DNA from: a virus
Direction: 5' to 3' (one strand)
Length of the DNA: 42,653 bases
Virus record (IMG/VR): IMGVR_UViG_3300046028_005287
Coordinates: 1-42,653 of that record
Notes under the pieces: model-generated
Seen by the model: the letters and a program-made list of their open reading frames with translations, nothing else
What the model was told of the DNA's origin: nothing
The model's database searches: none
Made by a program: the position numbers and the translations under genes
Part shown: positions 24,890 to 32,968 of the stretch, one piece after another
Layout of the letters: the number at the start of each line of letters is the position of its first letter
How positions within the stretch are numbered: the stretch's first letter is position 1

Positions 24890-25477
24890 TACATCATCTA
24901 CTTTATTACCTAGGTCTGCTAACGTTCCGTTGTTTTCAATTAGATAATCATGCCAACAACCAATCCAATCTGTTTCTGAGGTATGAATGTCCACATTAGG
25001 ATATGAATACATTGTTGGGTGCTGATTGTAATTAACGAAGTCATTAAACCAAACTGGGTCCTCACCACGTTTAACACGGATAATGATACCGCCATTATCT
25101 TGTATATGCTTTACTTCATTCTTGAACCGAACATCAGTAACTACTATATCACGACCCTTTGCACGATTCAATAGTGAAACTACCCATATATCAGGATGAA
25201 AAACATTTCTACCTGCTTCGGTTCCCATTAACTGTAATGCTAGTCTTGGTGAAAATGGTTCACTGAATCTCTCAGACCAAAACGCATCAGGTTCTTCACG
25301 CCATTTTCTTGATAGTTCTGTATCACCCTCAAGTAATTCACGAGGCCATCCAAAGATAACTGAACATGCATCTTTTAATGGTGCAGCAAAACTATCTTTA
25401 TGAAAACCCTTATCAACAAATAATTCACCGACAGTGCCTTTTCCACTGCCGATAAATCCTATTAGACCAACAATCAT
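24872..25477 (-). CDS. Deoxynucleoside monophosphate kinase, T4 gp1-like
   Basis: A 201-residue kinase with P-loop GFIGSGKGT (7-15), DSFAAPLKDACSVIFGWPRE, LQLMGTEAGRNVFHPDIWV and VVTDVRFKNEV, the pattern of phage dNMP kinases such as T4 gp1. It phosphorylates dNMPs to supply phage DNA synthesis; T4 gp1 also accepts hydroxymethyl-dCMP. It overlaps the upstream glycosyltransferase gene by four bases. Whether it accepts a modified base matters because a TAGT-type glycosyltransferase is encoded nearby. Confidence 0.88.
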   Translation of the reverse strand: MIVGLIGFIGSGKGTVGELFVDKGFHKDSFAAPLKDACSVIFGWPRELLEGDTELSRKWREEPDAFWSERFSEPFSPRLALQLMGTEAGRNVFHPDIWVVSLLNRAKGRDIVVTDVRFKNEVKHIQDNGGIIIRVKRGEDPVWFNDFVNYNQHPTMYSYPNVDIHTSETDWIGCWHDYLIENNGTLADLGNKVDDVLKCIK

Positions 25478-26289
25478 AGTGAACCGGTCAATTCAGCAAT
25501 CTTAGGTAGATTACCTGTAAAGGGATATGTGCCAATATGTTGTGTTTTCATCCAAGGACACAGATAGATTTTACCTTGAATTTTACGCCATAGTTGACAG
25601 AACATGTAATCTTCTGAAAGATATCTATCAGAACCACCACCTGTTGCACTATCAATCGTATCAATGATGGTATCAAAGTATGCATGGATATAGCGAGAAC
25701 CATCAAAGTTTTTCTGCCCGACATGGTCAGGTTTATATCTCAATTGCGGATAAGCCTTTTCCATCTTCACAAATACTTCCCGCTTAATCAACATGAAGCC
25801 AGTACCAATTTCTAATACTTCAAGAGGTTCAGTAACAGAAAATTGCTGTGTGCCTTTTACCACATTGAATACATAATCACCTACCAGATTCTCAAGTTCA
25901 TTAGCAGGTAAATTGGGATTAGTTCTTGCTGCCTTTGCGATATTATTCCAGTTGATAGACTTTTTGGGATAGGGTGCACCAATAACATCTTTATCTAAAG
26001 CAAGGAGTGCAATAACATCTTGTGGGTTATAATGAATGTCCGAGTCAATGAATAATAGGTGTGTGCTATCAGAACGGAGAAATTCATCAGTAAGATAATT
26101 ACGTGCGCGAGTAATTAGTGATTCATTGAACAGAAATGAGAACTTTGTTTCCACGCCATAATTCGCCATAAGCATTTGCAAGTCAAGACATGATTTCATA
26201 TACATGCCGTGTGACATGCCACCATACATAGGTGTTGCAATGAAGATTTTGTTTTTCTTTAATTCATCAATTTTAACTTTTATTTCCAT
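25474..26289 (-). CDS. GT-A glycosyltransferase-like protein
   Basis: A 271-residue protein. IFIATPMYGGMSHGMYMKSC opens the domain, and LLFIDSDIHYNPQDV (about 77-91) carries a DSD-type metal site. VIGAPYPKK, EVLEIGTGFMLIKREVF and LSEDYMFCQLW (about 225-235) complete a GT-A layout seen in many T4-like phages. The first ATG has no strong ribosome site. It lies among replication genes rather than in the glycan cassette, so DNA or virion glycosylation are both possible. Confidence 0.75.
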   Translation of the reverse strand: MEIKVKIDELKKNKIFIATPMYGGMSHGMYMKSCLDLQMLMANYGVETKFSFLFNESLITRARNYLTDEFLRSDSTHLLFIDSDIHYNPQDVIALLALDKDVIGAPYPKKSINWNNIAKAARTNPNLPANELENLVGDYVFNVVKGTQQFSVTEPLEVLEIGTGFMLIKREVFVKMEKAYPQLRYKPDHVGQKNFDGSRYIHAYFDTIIDTIDSATGGGSDRYLSEDYMFCQLWRKIQGKIYLCPWMKTQHIGTYPFTGNLPKIAELTGSL

Positions 26290-26305
26290 AAATTATCCAT
26301 AAAAA

Positions 26306-26337
26306 AGAGGCGACACAATTATATATGTGTCACCTCT
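26306..26337 (-). terminator. Strong intrinsic terminator after winged-helix gene
   Basis: Minus strand: AGAGGTGACACA, an 8-base loop, TGTGTCGCCTCT (12 bp with one G-U), then TTTTTT. It lies 18 bases after the stop of the 85-residue gene. Confidence 0.9.
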
Positions 26338-26354
26338 ATAGATTAGACTACAAA

Positions 26355-26612
26355 TTAGGCAAATGCTTTTGAACCAAGAGCCTGATATGCAGCAGCAACC
26401 ATAGCACGATTAGGTTTACCAAGACGATATGCTGTGGTCTCACCATTGCGTGTTTTCAAAACATTAGTGTAAATGCTGTAACCTTCTGCACGAAGTTTAG
26501 AAATAACAGCGGAAAGATTGCTGATACCGAATTGATGTCCGGCTTGACGTTCTGTGATATCGCGTCCAGATTGGAAAAATTTAACTAGACGTTCTTTTTG
26601 TGATTTAGTCAT
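26355..26612 (-). CDS. Small winged-helix DNA-binding protein
   Basis: An 85-residue basic protein. DITERQAGHQFGISNLSAVISKLRAEGY (about 19-46) is a clear helix-turn-helix with a recognition helix, and YTNVLKTRNGETTAYRLG forms the wing. It stands alone between a near-consensus promoter with a structured leader (26613-26711) and a strong terminator, so it is an independent early transcript. ATGAGGTTATT precedes the ATG. A regulatory role, perhaps of its own leader or of phage promoters, is inference. Confidence 0.8.
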   Translation of the reverse strand: MTKSQKERLVKFFQSGRDITERQAGHQFGISNLSAVISKLRAEGYSIYTNVLKTRNGETTAYRLGKPNRAMVAAAYQALGSKAFA

Positions 26613-26630
26613 AATAACCTCATTTAATTT

Positions 26631-26675
26631 GTATCGCTCAATTCAATTGCTCGGAAGGCGATACTTTCTGCCGAG
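26631..26675 (-). promoter_or_regulatory. Possible mRNA pseudoknot in winged-helix gene leader
   Basis: In the roughly 64-base leader, minus strand, CTCGG (26675-26671) pairs with CCGAG (26654-26650), and AAG can add to CTT inside. The loop TATCGC (26663-26658) is fully complementary to the downstream GCGATA, within GCGATAC at 26637-26631. This allows an H-type pseudoknot or two alternative hairpins, ending about 9 bases before the GAGG ribosome site. No covariation evidence is available. Confidence 0.55.
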
Positions 26676-26682
26676 TGTTTAT

Positions 26683-26711
26683 ATAATACTATAAAAATAA
26701 GTGCATGTCAA
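26683..26711 (-). promoter_or_regulatory. Early promoter for winged-helix gene
   Basis: Minus strand: TTGACA (26711-26706), 17-base spacer, TATTAT (26688-26683). Its -35 box overlaps the 3' arm of the terminator of the AAA+ gene upstream. Confidence 0.8.
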
Positions 26712-26736
26712 CCATATTCAAGGCAAACATGCACTT
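26699..26736 (-). terminator. Terminator hairpin of AAA+ gene overlapping next promoter
   Basis: Minus strand: AAGTGCATGT, an 18-base loop, ACATGCACTT, a perfect 10-bp stem followed by ATTTTTAT. It begins 18 bases after the AAA+ gene stop. The long loop makes it weaker than the others here. Confidence 0.65.
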
Positions 26737-26753
26737 TGTTACTACGATTACCT

Positions 26754-27917
26754 TTAGAACGGAATCTCACCCGCAACAGGGCGACCAGCAGCGTCAGGCT
26801 GTGCGGCATCAACACCAGAATCAATCTTAGTGTAGAGGTCAAGGAAAGAAACTTTCGTATCTTCATTAAAGCGGTTCAAACACAGTTGAATTGCTTTTTT
26901 CTTATCACCAAACACACCATACGTTTTAACGATGTGAACCAAACGGCGGGTAGAAATAACCTCGTCAGCAGCATCTTCCTCAAACGTTTTGCGAATAACA
27001 TCTGCCCATGACACAAGTTTTTCAGCAAACTCACTATCACCTTTACCAACAGATTCAAGTTCTTTGGTAATGATTTTCTTTTCGATAGCAACAGGAGGCC
27101 AAGTTTGTTCCATCGTATTCAGAAAACGTTCAAGGAACGCTTCATTCAGAATGTTGGTGAACATATAGCGACCATCTTCGCTGCCCTTACCTTTGGTGTT
27201 AGCAGTTGCGACAATCGTAAAACCTTCGGTAGGATAAACAATTTCATTCTTTTTCTTCAACAGAAAAGGCTTACCCTCAAGCACCCGTTGCAGAGTAGAA
27301 AGATTTTGTGAACCATAGTCGATTTCGTCAATACACAGAACTGCACCCAGCCGCGCCGCAACAGTCACAGGACCATCACGCCACACCATTTCGCCATTGA
27401 TAAGCACGAAGTTACCCAGAAGGTCACCTTCATCGGTATCAGGTGTCATTGATACACAGATAAATTTGCGTTTGGCTTTTGCACATGCCTGTTCAACAGA
27501 CATTGTTTTACCATTACCAGAGTGACCAGTAATCAGAATCGGATAGAATACTTTAGATTCTATGATAGCAAGAACATCATCAAAATTACCAAAGGGCACA
27601 TAGTTCTTATATACTTTTGGAACGATATCATTAATTTCGATATCAGTTTCAACACTTGAAATATGTTTTTTAGCCATAGGAATAATTTGTGCTGCCATCG
27701 CCACACTTTCAATGGGTGCAGATTTTACAACAGCACCACGAACAAAATACTTGCCACGACCAGCACGATTCTCAGGGTCTTTGGTGAACCACTGAGGAAA
27801 CTTAATTTTCAGGTTCTTACAAATGACATTAATATCTTCGACAGTCAGGGTATCTTTACCAAATTGTTTGACTGCTTCCAGAAACTTAGAACGAACTTCA
27901 AGATTCGGCTTACGCAT
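26754..27917 (-). CDS. MoxR/CobS-like AAA+ ATPase
   Basis: A 387-residue protein. An N-terminal region (1-100) with a possible DNA- or partner-binding fold precedes an AAA+ domain with Walker A GHSGNGKT (131-138), Walker B VLCIDEID (about 193-200), sensor ATANTKGKG and an arginine finger (LERF). It is the kind of protein often labelled CobS in phages. It pairs with the VWA/metalloprotease-like gene just upstream, the classical MoxR-VWA arrangement, in which the ATPase remodels a target chosen by the VWA protein. It has its own perfect promoter (27954-27982). A true cobaltochelatase role is unlikely because no cobalamin genes are near. Confidence 0.85.
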   Translation of the reverse strand: MRKPNLEVRSKFLEAVKQFGKDTLTVEDINVICKNLKIKFPQWFTKDPENRAGRGKYFVRGAVVKSAPIESVAMAAQIIPMAKKHISSVETDIEINDIVPKVYKNYVPFGNFDDVLAIIESKVFYPILITGHSGNGKTMSVEQACAKAKRKFICVSMTPDTDEGDLLGNFVLINGEMVWRDGPVTVAARLGAVLCIDEIDYGSQNLSTLQRVLEGKPFLLKKKNEIVYPTEGFTIVATANTKGKGSEDGRYMFTNILNEAFLERFLNTMEQTWPPVAIEKKIITKELESVGKGDSEFAEKLVSWADVIRKTFEEDAADEVISTRRLVHIVKTYGVFGDKKKAIQLCLNRFNEDTKVSFLDLYTKIDSGVDAAQPDAAGRPVAGEIPF

Positions 27918-27953
27918 GATATAAAAACATCTCCATTTACATTATATACTACT

Positions 27954-27982
27954 ATTATACACCATTAACACGCAAATGTCAA
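27954..27982 (-). promoter_or_regulatory. Consensus early promoter for AAA+ gene
   Basis: Minus strand: TTGACA (27982-27977), 17-base spacer, TATAAT (27959-27954), both perfect and flanked by TA upstream and AG downstream as in the other copies. Confidence 0.9.
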
Positions 27983-28010
27983 TAGCATATTTCTCAATAA
28001 AAACAATAAC

Positions 28011-30200
28011 TTATACAGCAATATCACCAATAAACTGATTAACCAGAACGCGATTACTTTTTCGCTTGGTATACATCTTGGTAAATGCACTTTTCAGTTT
28101 ACGCACTGATGCACCATCTTCGACAACCATTTCATCAAAGTTTGTTTCAAGTGATTTACCACCAAGAATAAAGAAAAACTTGGCATAACCAGGATTACTT
28201 GAAACAAGAACCTTATCTGCCCGCATTTTTTGACGCAGAATGTCAGTTTCGGGTATACTACGAATTCGGTATTCATCCCATCTGTTTTTGGAATGAATTT
28301 TTGAATATTTCACGCCATTAACATAGTAGCGCCTTACGATTTCAGTTTTAATTCGACCAGCCGAATCAGGCACAATAAAGAAACCAAACACTTTAACACC
28401 TGTCGTTTTAGTGAACCAATTAAAAATTGATGTGCGAATAGCATCATTACCATGGAGGGTAAAATCAATATACTCATTGATTTTATGTTTCTTATCTACA
28501 AGATAATAATTACCTTGTTCCCGAGACATAGCAATTGATACATTATTAGATATGAACCGATTGCAATAATCAGCATCGCCATCATGCACAATTGCCAGGT
28601 TAACGATATCAAGTTTTCTAGTATTGCGGAATTTTTCAACAATAGGTTTCAATGCAATTATCGCTTGAGTCAGCGGAGTGTTCGACAATCCTTCAGAAGG
28701 AGGAATTTCATAATGAGATTCATATTTACCCTTAAGTAGGGCAAGGTTACCCATTGCATTGATAAACTCTGAATTACGCATTTCAGAATTGAGATATTCT
28801 CGCAAAGAAACATCAGTCATAGCCAGTGCACCTTCTTCAATGGGAAAAGATTTACGACCAGTTTCACCAGGAAAATCTAAAGCGCGACCACGTGTGCAAT
28901 TACCAAAACCATACACAACAAAAGGAATATTCACTTTACGACAAAACATCGCAAGAACCATAATTTGTTCGATAGCACCGTTGAAATTATGACTCATGCT
29001 GCCAGAACGGTCAAGCAACAGCACAAGACCATGTGATTTACCCTTAGGCACTTTGGTAATCTTACGAAAGATGGTATCTTCTAATTGATACTTGTAAATC
29101 TTATTGATATCAATATCGCCTGTTGCAGAGACTTTACGCTTTGAATACGCAGACGCGGCCTTACGCATTTCAAATTCTTTTACCATAAGATTGACGTAAT
29201 TATCATTCTTTTGTTTGAATTTTTTCAGTTCTTCCGCTTTATTTGTTTTATTTCTACTTCTGAAATGGTCATTCATCAAGTCATGAACACGGAACTGAGG
29301 CGTAATAACATGTTCCAAATTCACTTGAGGAAGTTTGATGTAGTAATAAGGCAAACATTTTTCATCAAGCAGAGAAAGTTCATTTTTACGAAACTCTTTA
29401 TCGGTCTTACACTCAGGCTCAAATTGGTCACTGTCAGAATCCGCAGATTCTTTTTCATGATTAATATCACCCGATTCTTCATCGTCAGCTTCATCTTCGG
29501 ATTCATCGCCAGCTTCACCATCAGCATCACCATCAGCTCCATCTTCGGATTCTTCATCTTCAAAATCAGATTCAGCATCACCTGGTTCGGCACTTGGGAC
29601 TTTAACCCATTTCTGTTCCTGGTCTTCCTTCATCTTTTTCTGTTCACCTTTACAGTAGGCAAACAAATCGTCAGTAATAGAAACAACATCACTCCACACT
29701 TCACAGTTTTCAATGCGATTCACAAATACCATTTCATCATCTGTGAAATTGACGCCTGCGGAAATGCCACATTTAAAGTGAATGTTGATTTTATCAATCA
29801 ACGACATTTTATTGATGTTAAACATTTGACCAAAGAAACCATCATCACACAGTCGATTATATGCTGTAATAAATGACCGTTTGATACCAGGATAACGGCG
29901 CTTGATTTTCTTTTCAATCCGTGCATCCTCAACTACGTTAAGGAAGTGTTTGTAGTTTGCACCTTTAGTGGAAACACTATCATGCCAACCTTCAAGTGGC
30001 GTATCAAGTGCATGACCAACTTCATGACCCATGAAAAGGTCATAAAGTTCGCTGGTCATATCTTTCCAAATGGGACAGGTAAGAACCCGAGACTTCATAT
30101 CAAAACTCGCGGTGCTTACCTGCTTATGCTCAATAGTAAGATTTTCAGTGGCTAAGAGTTTAGCCAATTGATTTTTTGACGCAATAGTATAGTTAGACAT
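28011..30200 (-). CDS. VWA/CobT-like protein with HExxH-type metalloprotease motif
   Basis: About 729 residues from MSNYTIASKN. Residues 59-63 (HEVGH) and NVVEDARIE (88-96) give a zinc-metalloprotease pattern with a likely third ligand in the ED pair. Residues 206-260 are an extremely acidic Asp/Glu/Ser stretch like that of CobT. A von Willebrand A domain follows, with MIDAS motif DRSGSM at 397-402 and later conserved Thr/Asp-bearing segments such as TPLTQAI and IVHDGDADYC. The ATG at 30200 is preferred over an upstream TTG. It is transcribed from its own perfect promoter, with a leader of only about 20 bases and no clear ribosome site. It probably acts with the AAA+ ATPase downstream on an unknown target. 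Confidence 0.85.
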   Translation of the reverse strand: MSNYTIASKNQLAKLLATENLTIEHKQVSTASFDMKSRVLTCPIWKDMTSELYDLFMGHEVGHALDTPLEGWHDSVSTKGANYKHFLNVVEDARIEKKIKRRYPGIKRSFITAYNRLCDDGFFGQMFNINKMSLIDKINIHFKCGISAGVNFTDDEMVFVNRIENCEVWSDVVSITDDLFAYCKGEQKKMKEDQEQKWVKVPSAEPGDAESDFEDEESEDGADGDADGEAGDESEDEADDEESGDINHEKESADSDSDQFEPECKTDKEFRKNELSLLDEKCLPYYYIKLPQVNLEHVITPQFRVHDLMNDHFRSRNKTNKAEELKKFKQKNDNYVNLMVKEFEMRKAASAYSKRKVSATGDIDINKIYKYQLEDTIFRKITKVPKGKSHGLVLLLDRSGSMSHNFNGAIEQIMVLAMFCRKVNIPFVVYGFGNCTRGRALDFPGETGRKSFPIEEGALAMTDVSLREYLNSEMRNSEFINAMGNLALLKGKYESHYEIPPSEGLSNTPLTQAIIALKPIVEKFRNTRKLDIVNLAIVHDGDADYCNRFISNNVSIAMSREQGNYYLVDKKHKINEYIDFTLHGNDAIRTSIFNWFTKTTGVKVFGFFIVPDSAGRIKTEIVRRYYVNGVKYSKIHSKNRWDEYRIRSIPETDILRQKMRADKVLVSSNPGYAKFFFILGGKSLETNFDEMVVEDGASVRKLKSAFTKMYTKRKSNRVLVNQFIGDIAV

Positions 30201-30227
30201 AATATAAATTATCAATTGTGAAGTGCT

Positions 30228-30256
30228 ATTATAGCAACATATTCACCATATGTCAA
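30228..30256 (-). promoter_or_regulatory. Consensus early promoter for VWA gene
   Basis: Minus strand: TTGACA (30256-30251), 17-base spacer, TATAAT (30233-30228), both perfect. The expected start near 30222 leaves about 20 bases before the ATG at 30200. Confidence 0.9.
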
Positions 30257-30275
30257 TAGCTGCTAAGTTATTGAT

Positions 30276-31118
30276 TTAAAAGAATTTTTCTATGAGTGCT
30301 ATATTAGCTGATTTATTCTTTTTCCAATATGTTGGCCTATTATTCCAGCAGTTTGTTTCCACACTGATATATCCATTAACTCGTAACAGAGCATTGAACA
30401 TTTTACTCATTTGTTTACCATCATAATAATCACCATTAAACTCATACTCATTAAAATGACCGATTGCTTTTCCATTAAAGGTATTTGCTATAATGAGGTG
30501 TCTCGGATTATATTTAAGTAGTAACTCACGTAGGTGACTTATAGGACTTTGAAAGTGTTCAAAATATTCTGATGCGAATAATAAATCAACTTCGGTAGTT
30601 GGTAAATCATCAACAATTTTTATTCCTTCTGTTTGTTCAAATCGTTTCGCTATTTTATACTGAGGTGTGTCTTTTATATTTGTTCCATAAACTGTTGCAC
30701 TTGGAAATAATTCTTTAAGGGCAACAGTAGTATATGCAAAACCACAACCAACATCAAGTATAGTATTGACGTTTTCCATATCATCAATAATACTTTTAGT
30801 GAAAAGAGATTTTTTATTTGATATATCACGAATGTATCTTCTAGAATAATTCATCCAACATAACCAAACTTCACAAAAATAATATGGGTCAGAGTAAACA
30901 GAATAATCTGGCTGTTTTTTATCAAGAGATTCATACCATCGTTTCTCTATACCCAAGACTTCAATTATATCACATTCAGGAATAACTATTCCTCTATGTC
31001 TCTTTATAAAATTTTTCGTGATGAAAAATGCCCTATCAACATCAAGTGGCACATACTCTGAACAGTTTTTCAAGAATTCTTTTAAGTCACTATCGGTTAC
31101 TTTACTGAGAATTGTCAT
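30276..31118 (-). CDS. Class I SAM-dependent methyltransferase-like protein
   Basis: A 280-residue protein. NTILDVGCGFAYTTVALKEL (about 116-135) is motif I of class I methyltransferases, TVYGTNI the following acidic-strand position (Asp replaced) and DLLFASEYFEHF the post-motif. No DNA-methylase catalytic motif such as DPPY or PC is visible, so a small-molecule, sugar or base-modification substrate is more likely. It overlaps the glycosyltransferase gene upstream by 17 bases, which ties the two functionally. Target unknown. Confidence 0.75.
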   Translation of the reverse strand: MTILSKVTDSDLKEFLKNCSEYVPLDVDRAFFITKNFIKRHRGIVIPECDIIEVLGIEKRWYESLDKKQPDYSVYSDPYYFCEVWLCWMNYSRRYIRDISNKKSLFTKSIIDDMENVNTILDVGCGFAYTTVALKELFPSATVYGTNIKDTPQYKIAKRFEQTEGIKIVDDLPTTEVDLLFASEYFEHFQSPISHLRELLLKYNPRHLIIANTFNGKAIGHFNEYEFNGDYYDGKQMSKMFNALLRVNGYISVETNCWNNRPTYWKKNKSANIALIEKFF

Positions 31119-32016
31119 TATTATAATCTGTGATTAGTTTCATACCATAATTGTTTACACCAGTTGGAACAAAAGCATTCTTTTTAAGTCTGAGTTTGTT
31201 AGACTTGAATGGAGTGTAATCAACAAAGTGGTGCCAGCGTCCATACCTAAACACAATCTTGGTCACATCAGGATGCATATCATATAGCATCTGAGATTTC
31301 TTGACTGTACCAGATGAATTCAATTTACCATCACGCCATTTTTCTTTATCATCACCAAATTCTTTATGGTAGAATTCTTCGGTATTACCACCCTTTAATG
31401 TCTGTGTTGCTGCTTTTCCCTGCAAGAATGCATTGAATTGAACAGTGCAATCACCATCTTTCAATACACGAAGGCAAATATCAGTATCTTCGTTGTATCT
31501 ACCACGCCACTTGTGTTTGCACTCATTGTCAATCAAAAGACAAGAATATATTCGTGTGTTCGTAACAAATGGTGGATACTTACTATCTGGTGCTATGAAA
31601 AATCTGTATTGAAAACCAGAGATAGGAATATTTTCATACCTATCAACGAAATCTTCTGCTGCACGAAATATAGCACCAGAGCCAACACGAATTCTTTTAT
31701 TCTTATGCAATCTATAGAAATCATCTATGTTATCATCTAATACCCAATGTTTCTTCGCACCTACTGAGATTGAATGGTCCCAACACCAATTTCTTGCTCT
31801 ACCGGGTCCATCTCCATGATTACTGAAAGGCAGTATCAGTAGAGTAACATAAGGACGAATTTTAAATGTATCAAGTGCTTTTTCATATGCATCTTTATCC
31901 TGTGGCTCAATAGCAATAGAATGTGGCACTTTCATTCGTGAAAGTGAGCGAGAGGTCAACATAGATTCATGACGACCTTTTGATATGATGTAAACAGGAT
32001 AACGAGGATTAGTCAT
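31102..32016 (-). CDS. TET/JBP-associated-type glycosyltransferase (TAGT)
   Basis: A 304-residue protein that I recognise as the phage TAGT type by its ordered motifs: YIISKGR (9-15), IAIEPQDKDAY, GRARNWCWDH (72-81), HWVLDDNIDDF (90-100), ISGFQYRFF, RIYSCLLIDNE, WRGRYNEDTDICLRVLKDGD (170-189) and GGNTEEFYH. DDN and NEDTD are the probable sugar-nucleotide and metal sites. The family was proposed to glycosylate oxidised 5-methylpyrimidines in phage DNA. Its neighbours are a methyltransferase (overlapping) and a 123-residue companion. No TET/JBP oxygenase is in the window, so its substrate base is open. Confidence 0.8.
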   Translation of the reverse strand: MTNPRYPVYIISKGRHESMLTSRSLSRMKVPHSIAIEPQDKDAYEKALDTFKIRPYVTLLILPFSNHGDGPGRARNWCWDHSISVGAKKHWVLDDNIDDFYRLHKNKRIRVGSGAIFRAAEDFVDRYENIPISGFQYRFFIAPDSKYPPFVTNTRIYSCLLIDNECKHKWRGRYNEDTDICLRVLKDGDCTVQFNAFLQGKAATQTLKGGNTEEFYHKEFGDDKEKWRDGKLNSSGTVKKSQMLYDMHPDVTKIVFRYGRWHHFVDYTPFKSNKLRLKKNAFVPTGVNNYGMKLITDYNNDNSQ

Positions 32017-32018
32017 TA

Positions 32019-32390
32019 TTATTCCTCAATCCACCGCAGAACAGACATATTTTCTTTCTCTCTCTTTGGATACCAGAAACTTTTTGTCTTGTCGCTGATT
32101 TCCAAATTATCATCCATGTGTTTCTTATACAACTCAGAAAACTTTTTAAATTCCTCGTCGGTTCTAAAATTGATGATTAGTTTTCTAACAGCTTGTTTAT
32201 CTTCCTGATGAAACTCAGGCATACCATGCCAGTGTTTTTCCCATTCTTTCAAGTTTTTTTCTGGGTCTGGTTCTTCAATACCCATGAATGTGAACACTGA
32301 CTTGGGCTTATCATCATCATTCTTTTTACCTACAAAATTATCATATTCGGTAGATTCTTCTACGTTCATATTGCGATTTTTACTACTCAT
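32019..32390 (-). CDS. TAGT-linked small acidic protein
   Basis: A 123-residue protein with an acidic disordered N-terminus and a compact C-terminal part: KLIINFRTDEEFKKFSELY and DKTKSFWYPKRE. This FRTxEEF...TKSFWYP pattern recurs in small phage proteins, sometimes next to modification genes, without a known function. It lies two bases before the TAGT gene start and overlaps the deformylase end by four bases, so the three are co-translated. Confidence 0.6.
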   Translation of the reverse strand: MSSKNRNMNVEESTEYDNFVGKKNDDDKPKSVFTFMGIEEPDPEKNLKEWEKHWHGMPEFHQEDKQAVRKLIINFRTDEEFKKFSELYKKHMDDNLEISDKTKSFWYPKREKENMSVLRWIEE

Positions 32391-32968
32391 GATTTTCTTA
32401 CCCTCTTAGCAATTTTCTTGAATAACTTAGTCTGACGTTCTCTTGCTAATTTTAACGCAAAAGGACCAACATGTGCGGTAAATGTTTTTCCTTCCATATG
32501 TTCCATTTCATGTTGGAAAATCTGTGCAGTTAAGCCATCAAAGGTATGTGTTTTTTTCTCACCAGATTCAGTATAATATTCAACCTCTACTGAATCATGT
32601 CTTGGTATATTCAAATATAAACCAGGATAGGAAAGACAACCTTCTCTTTTTCTTTTATCATTACCACTAAAATTTATAATTTTAGGGTTAATACATGCCA
32701 TTTGAAAAAATTCATTACCTATAATGAAAACTCTTTCATTAACACCACACTGATTAGCAGACAGTCCTATGCCACCATTTATCTGCATGGTCATTTTCAA
32801 TCGTGCTATCAGTTTTGACATTATAGGATTAGGCAAACTCTCTACAATATACTCTGGGATTTGATTGTGAAGTATAGAATCATCATCTTTAACCAACACA
32901 AACGGTACCACTTCATCATTGACTTTCTGTATAACACTATTCTCTGTATTAATAACTAATTCACTCAT
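32387..32968 (-). CDS. def: Peptide deformylase
   Basis: A 193-residue metalloenzyme removing N-formyl groups from new proteins. All three motifs are intact: GIGLSANQCG (66-75), EGCLS (109-113, Cys ligand) and QHEMEHMEG (152-160, two His ligands plus catalytic Glu). Phage deformylases are known from marine T4-like phages, where faster processing of host or phage proteins is suspected. It overlaps gp46 by four bases. Length is slightly above the usual 170-180. Confidence 0.93.
   Translation of the reverse strand: MSELVINTENSVIQKVNDEVVPFVLVKDDDSILHNQIPEYIVESLPNPIMSKLIARLKMTMQINGGIGLSANQCGVNERVFIIGNEFFQMACINPKIINFSGNDKRKREGCLSYPGLYLNIPRHDSVEVEYYTESGEKKTHTFDGLTAQIFQHEMEHMEGKTFTAHVGPFALKLARERQTKLFKKIAKRVRKS

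Noticed and set aside
29211-29876. Long plus-strand ORF of 221 residues
   Set aside because: It is the antisense of the VWA gene, including its acidic stretch; hydrophobic, Phe/Ile-rich shadow composition and no ribosome site or promoter.
26754-30200. Cobalt chelatase (CobS/CobT) in B12 synthesis
   Set aside because: Only domain layout is shared; no CobN or other cobalamin gene is present, and the HEVGH motif suggests a protease-like role.
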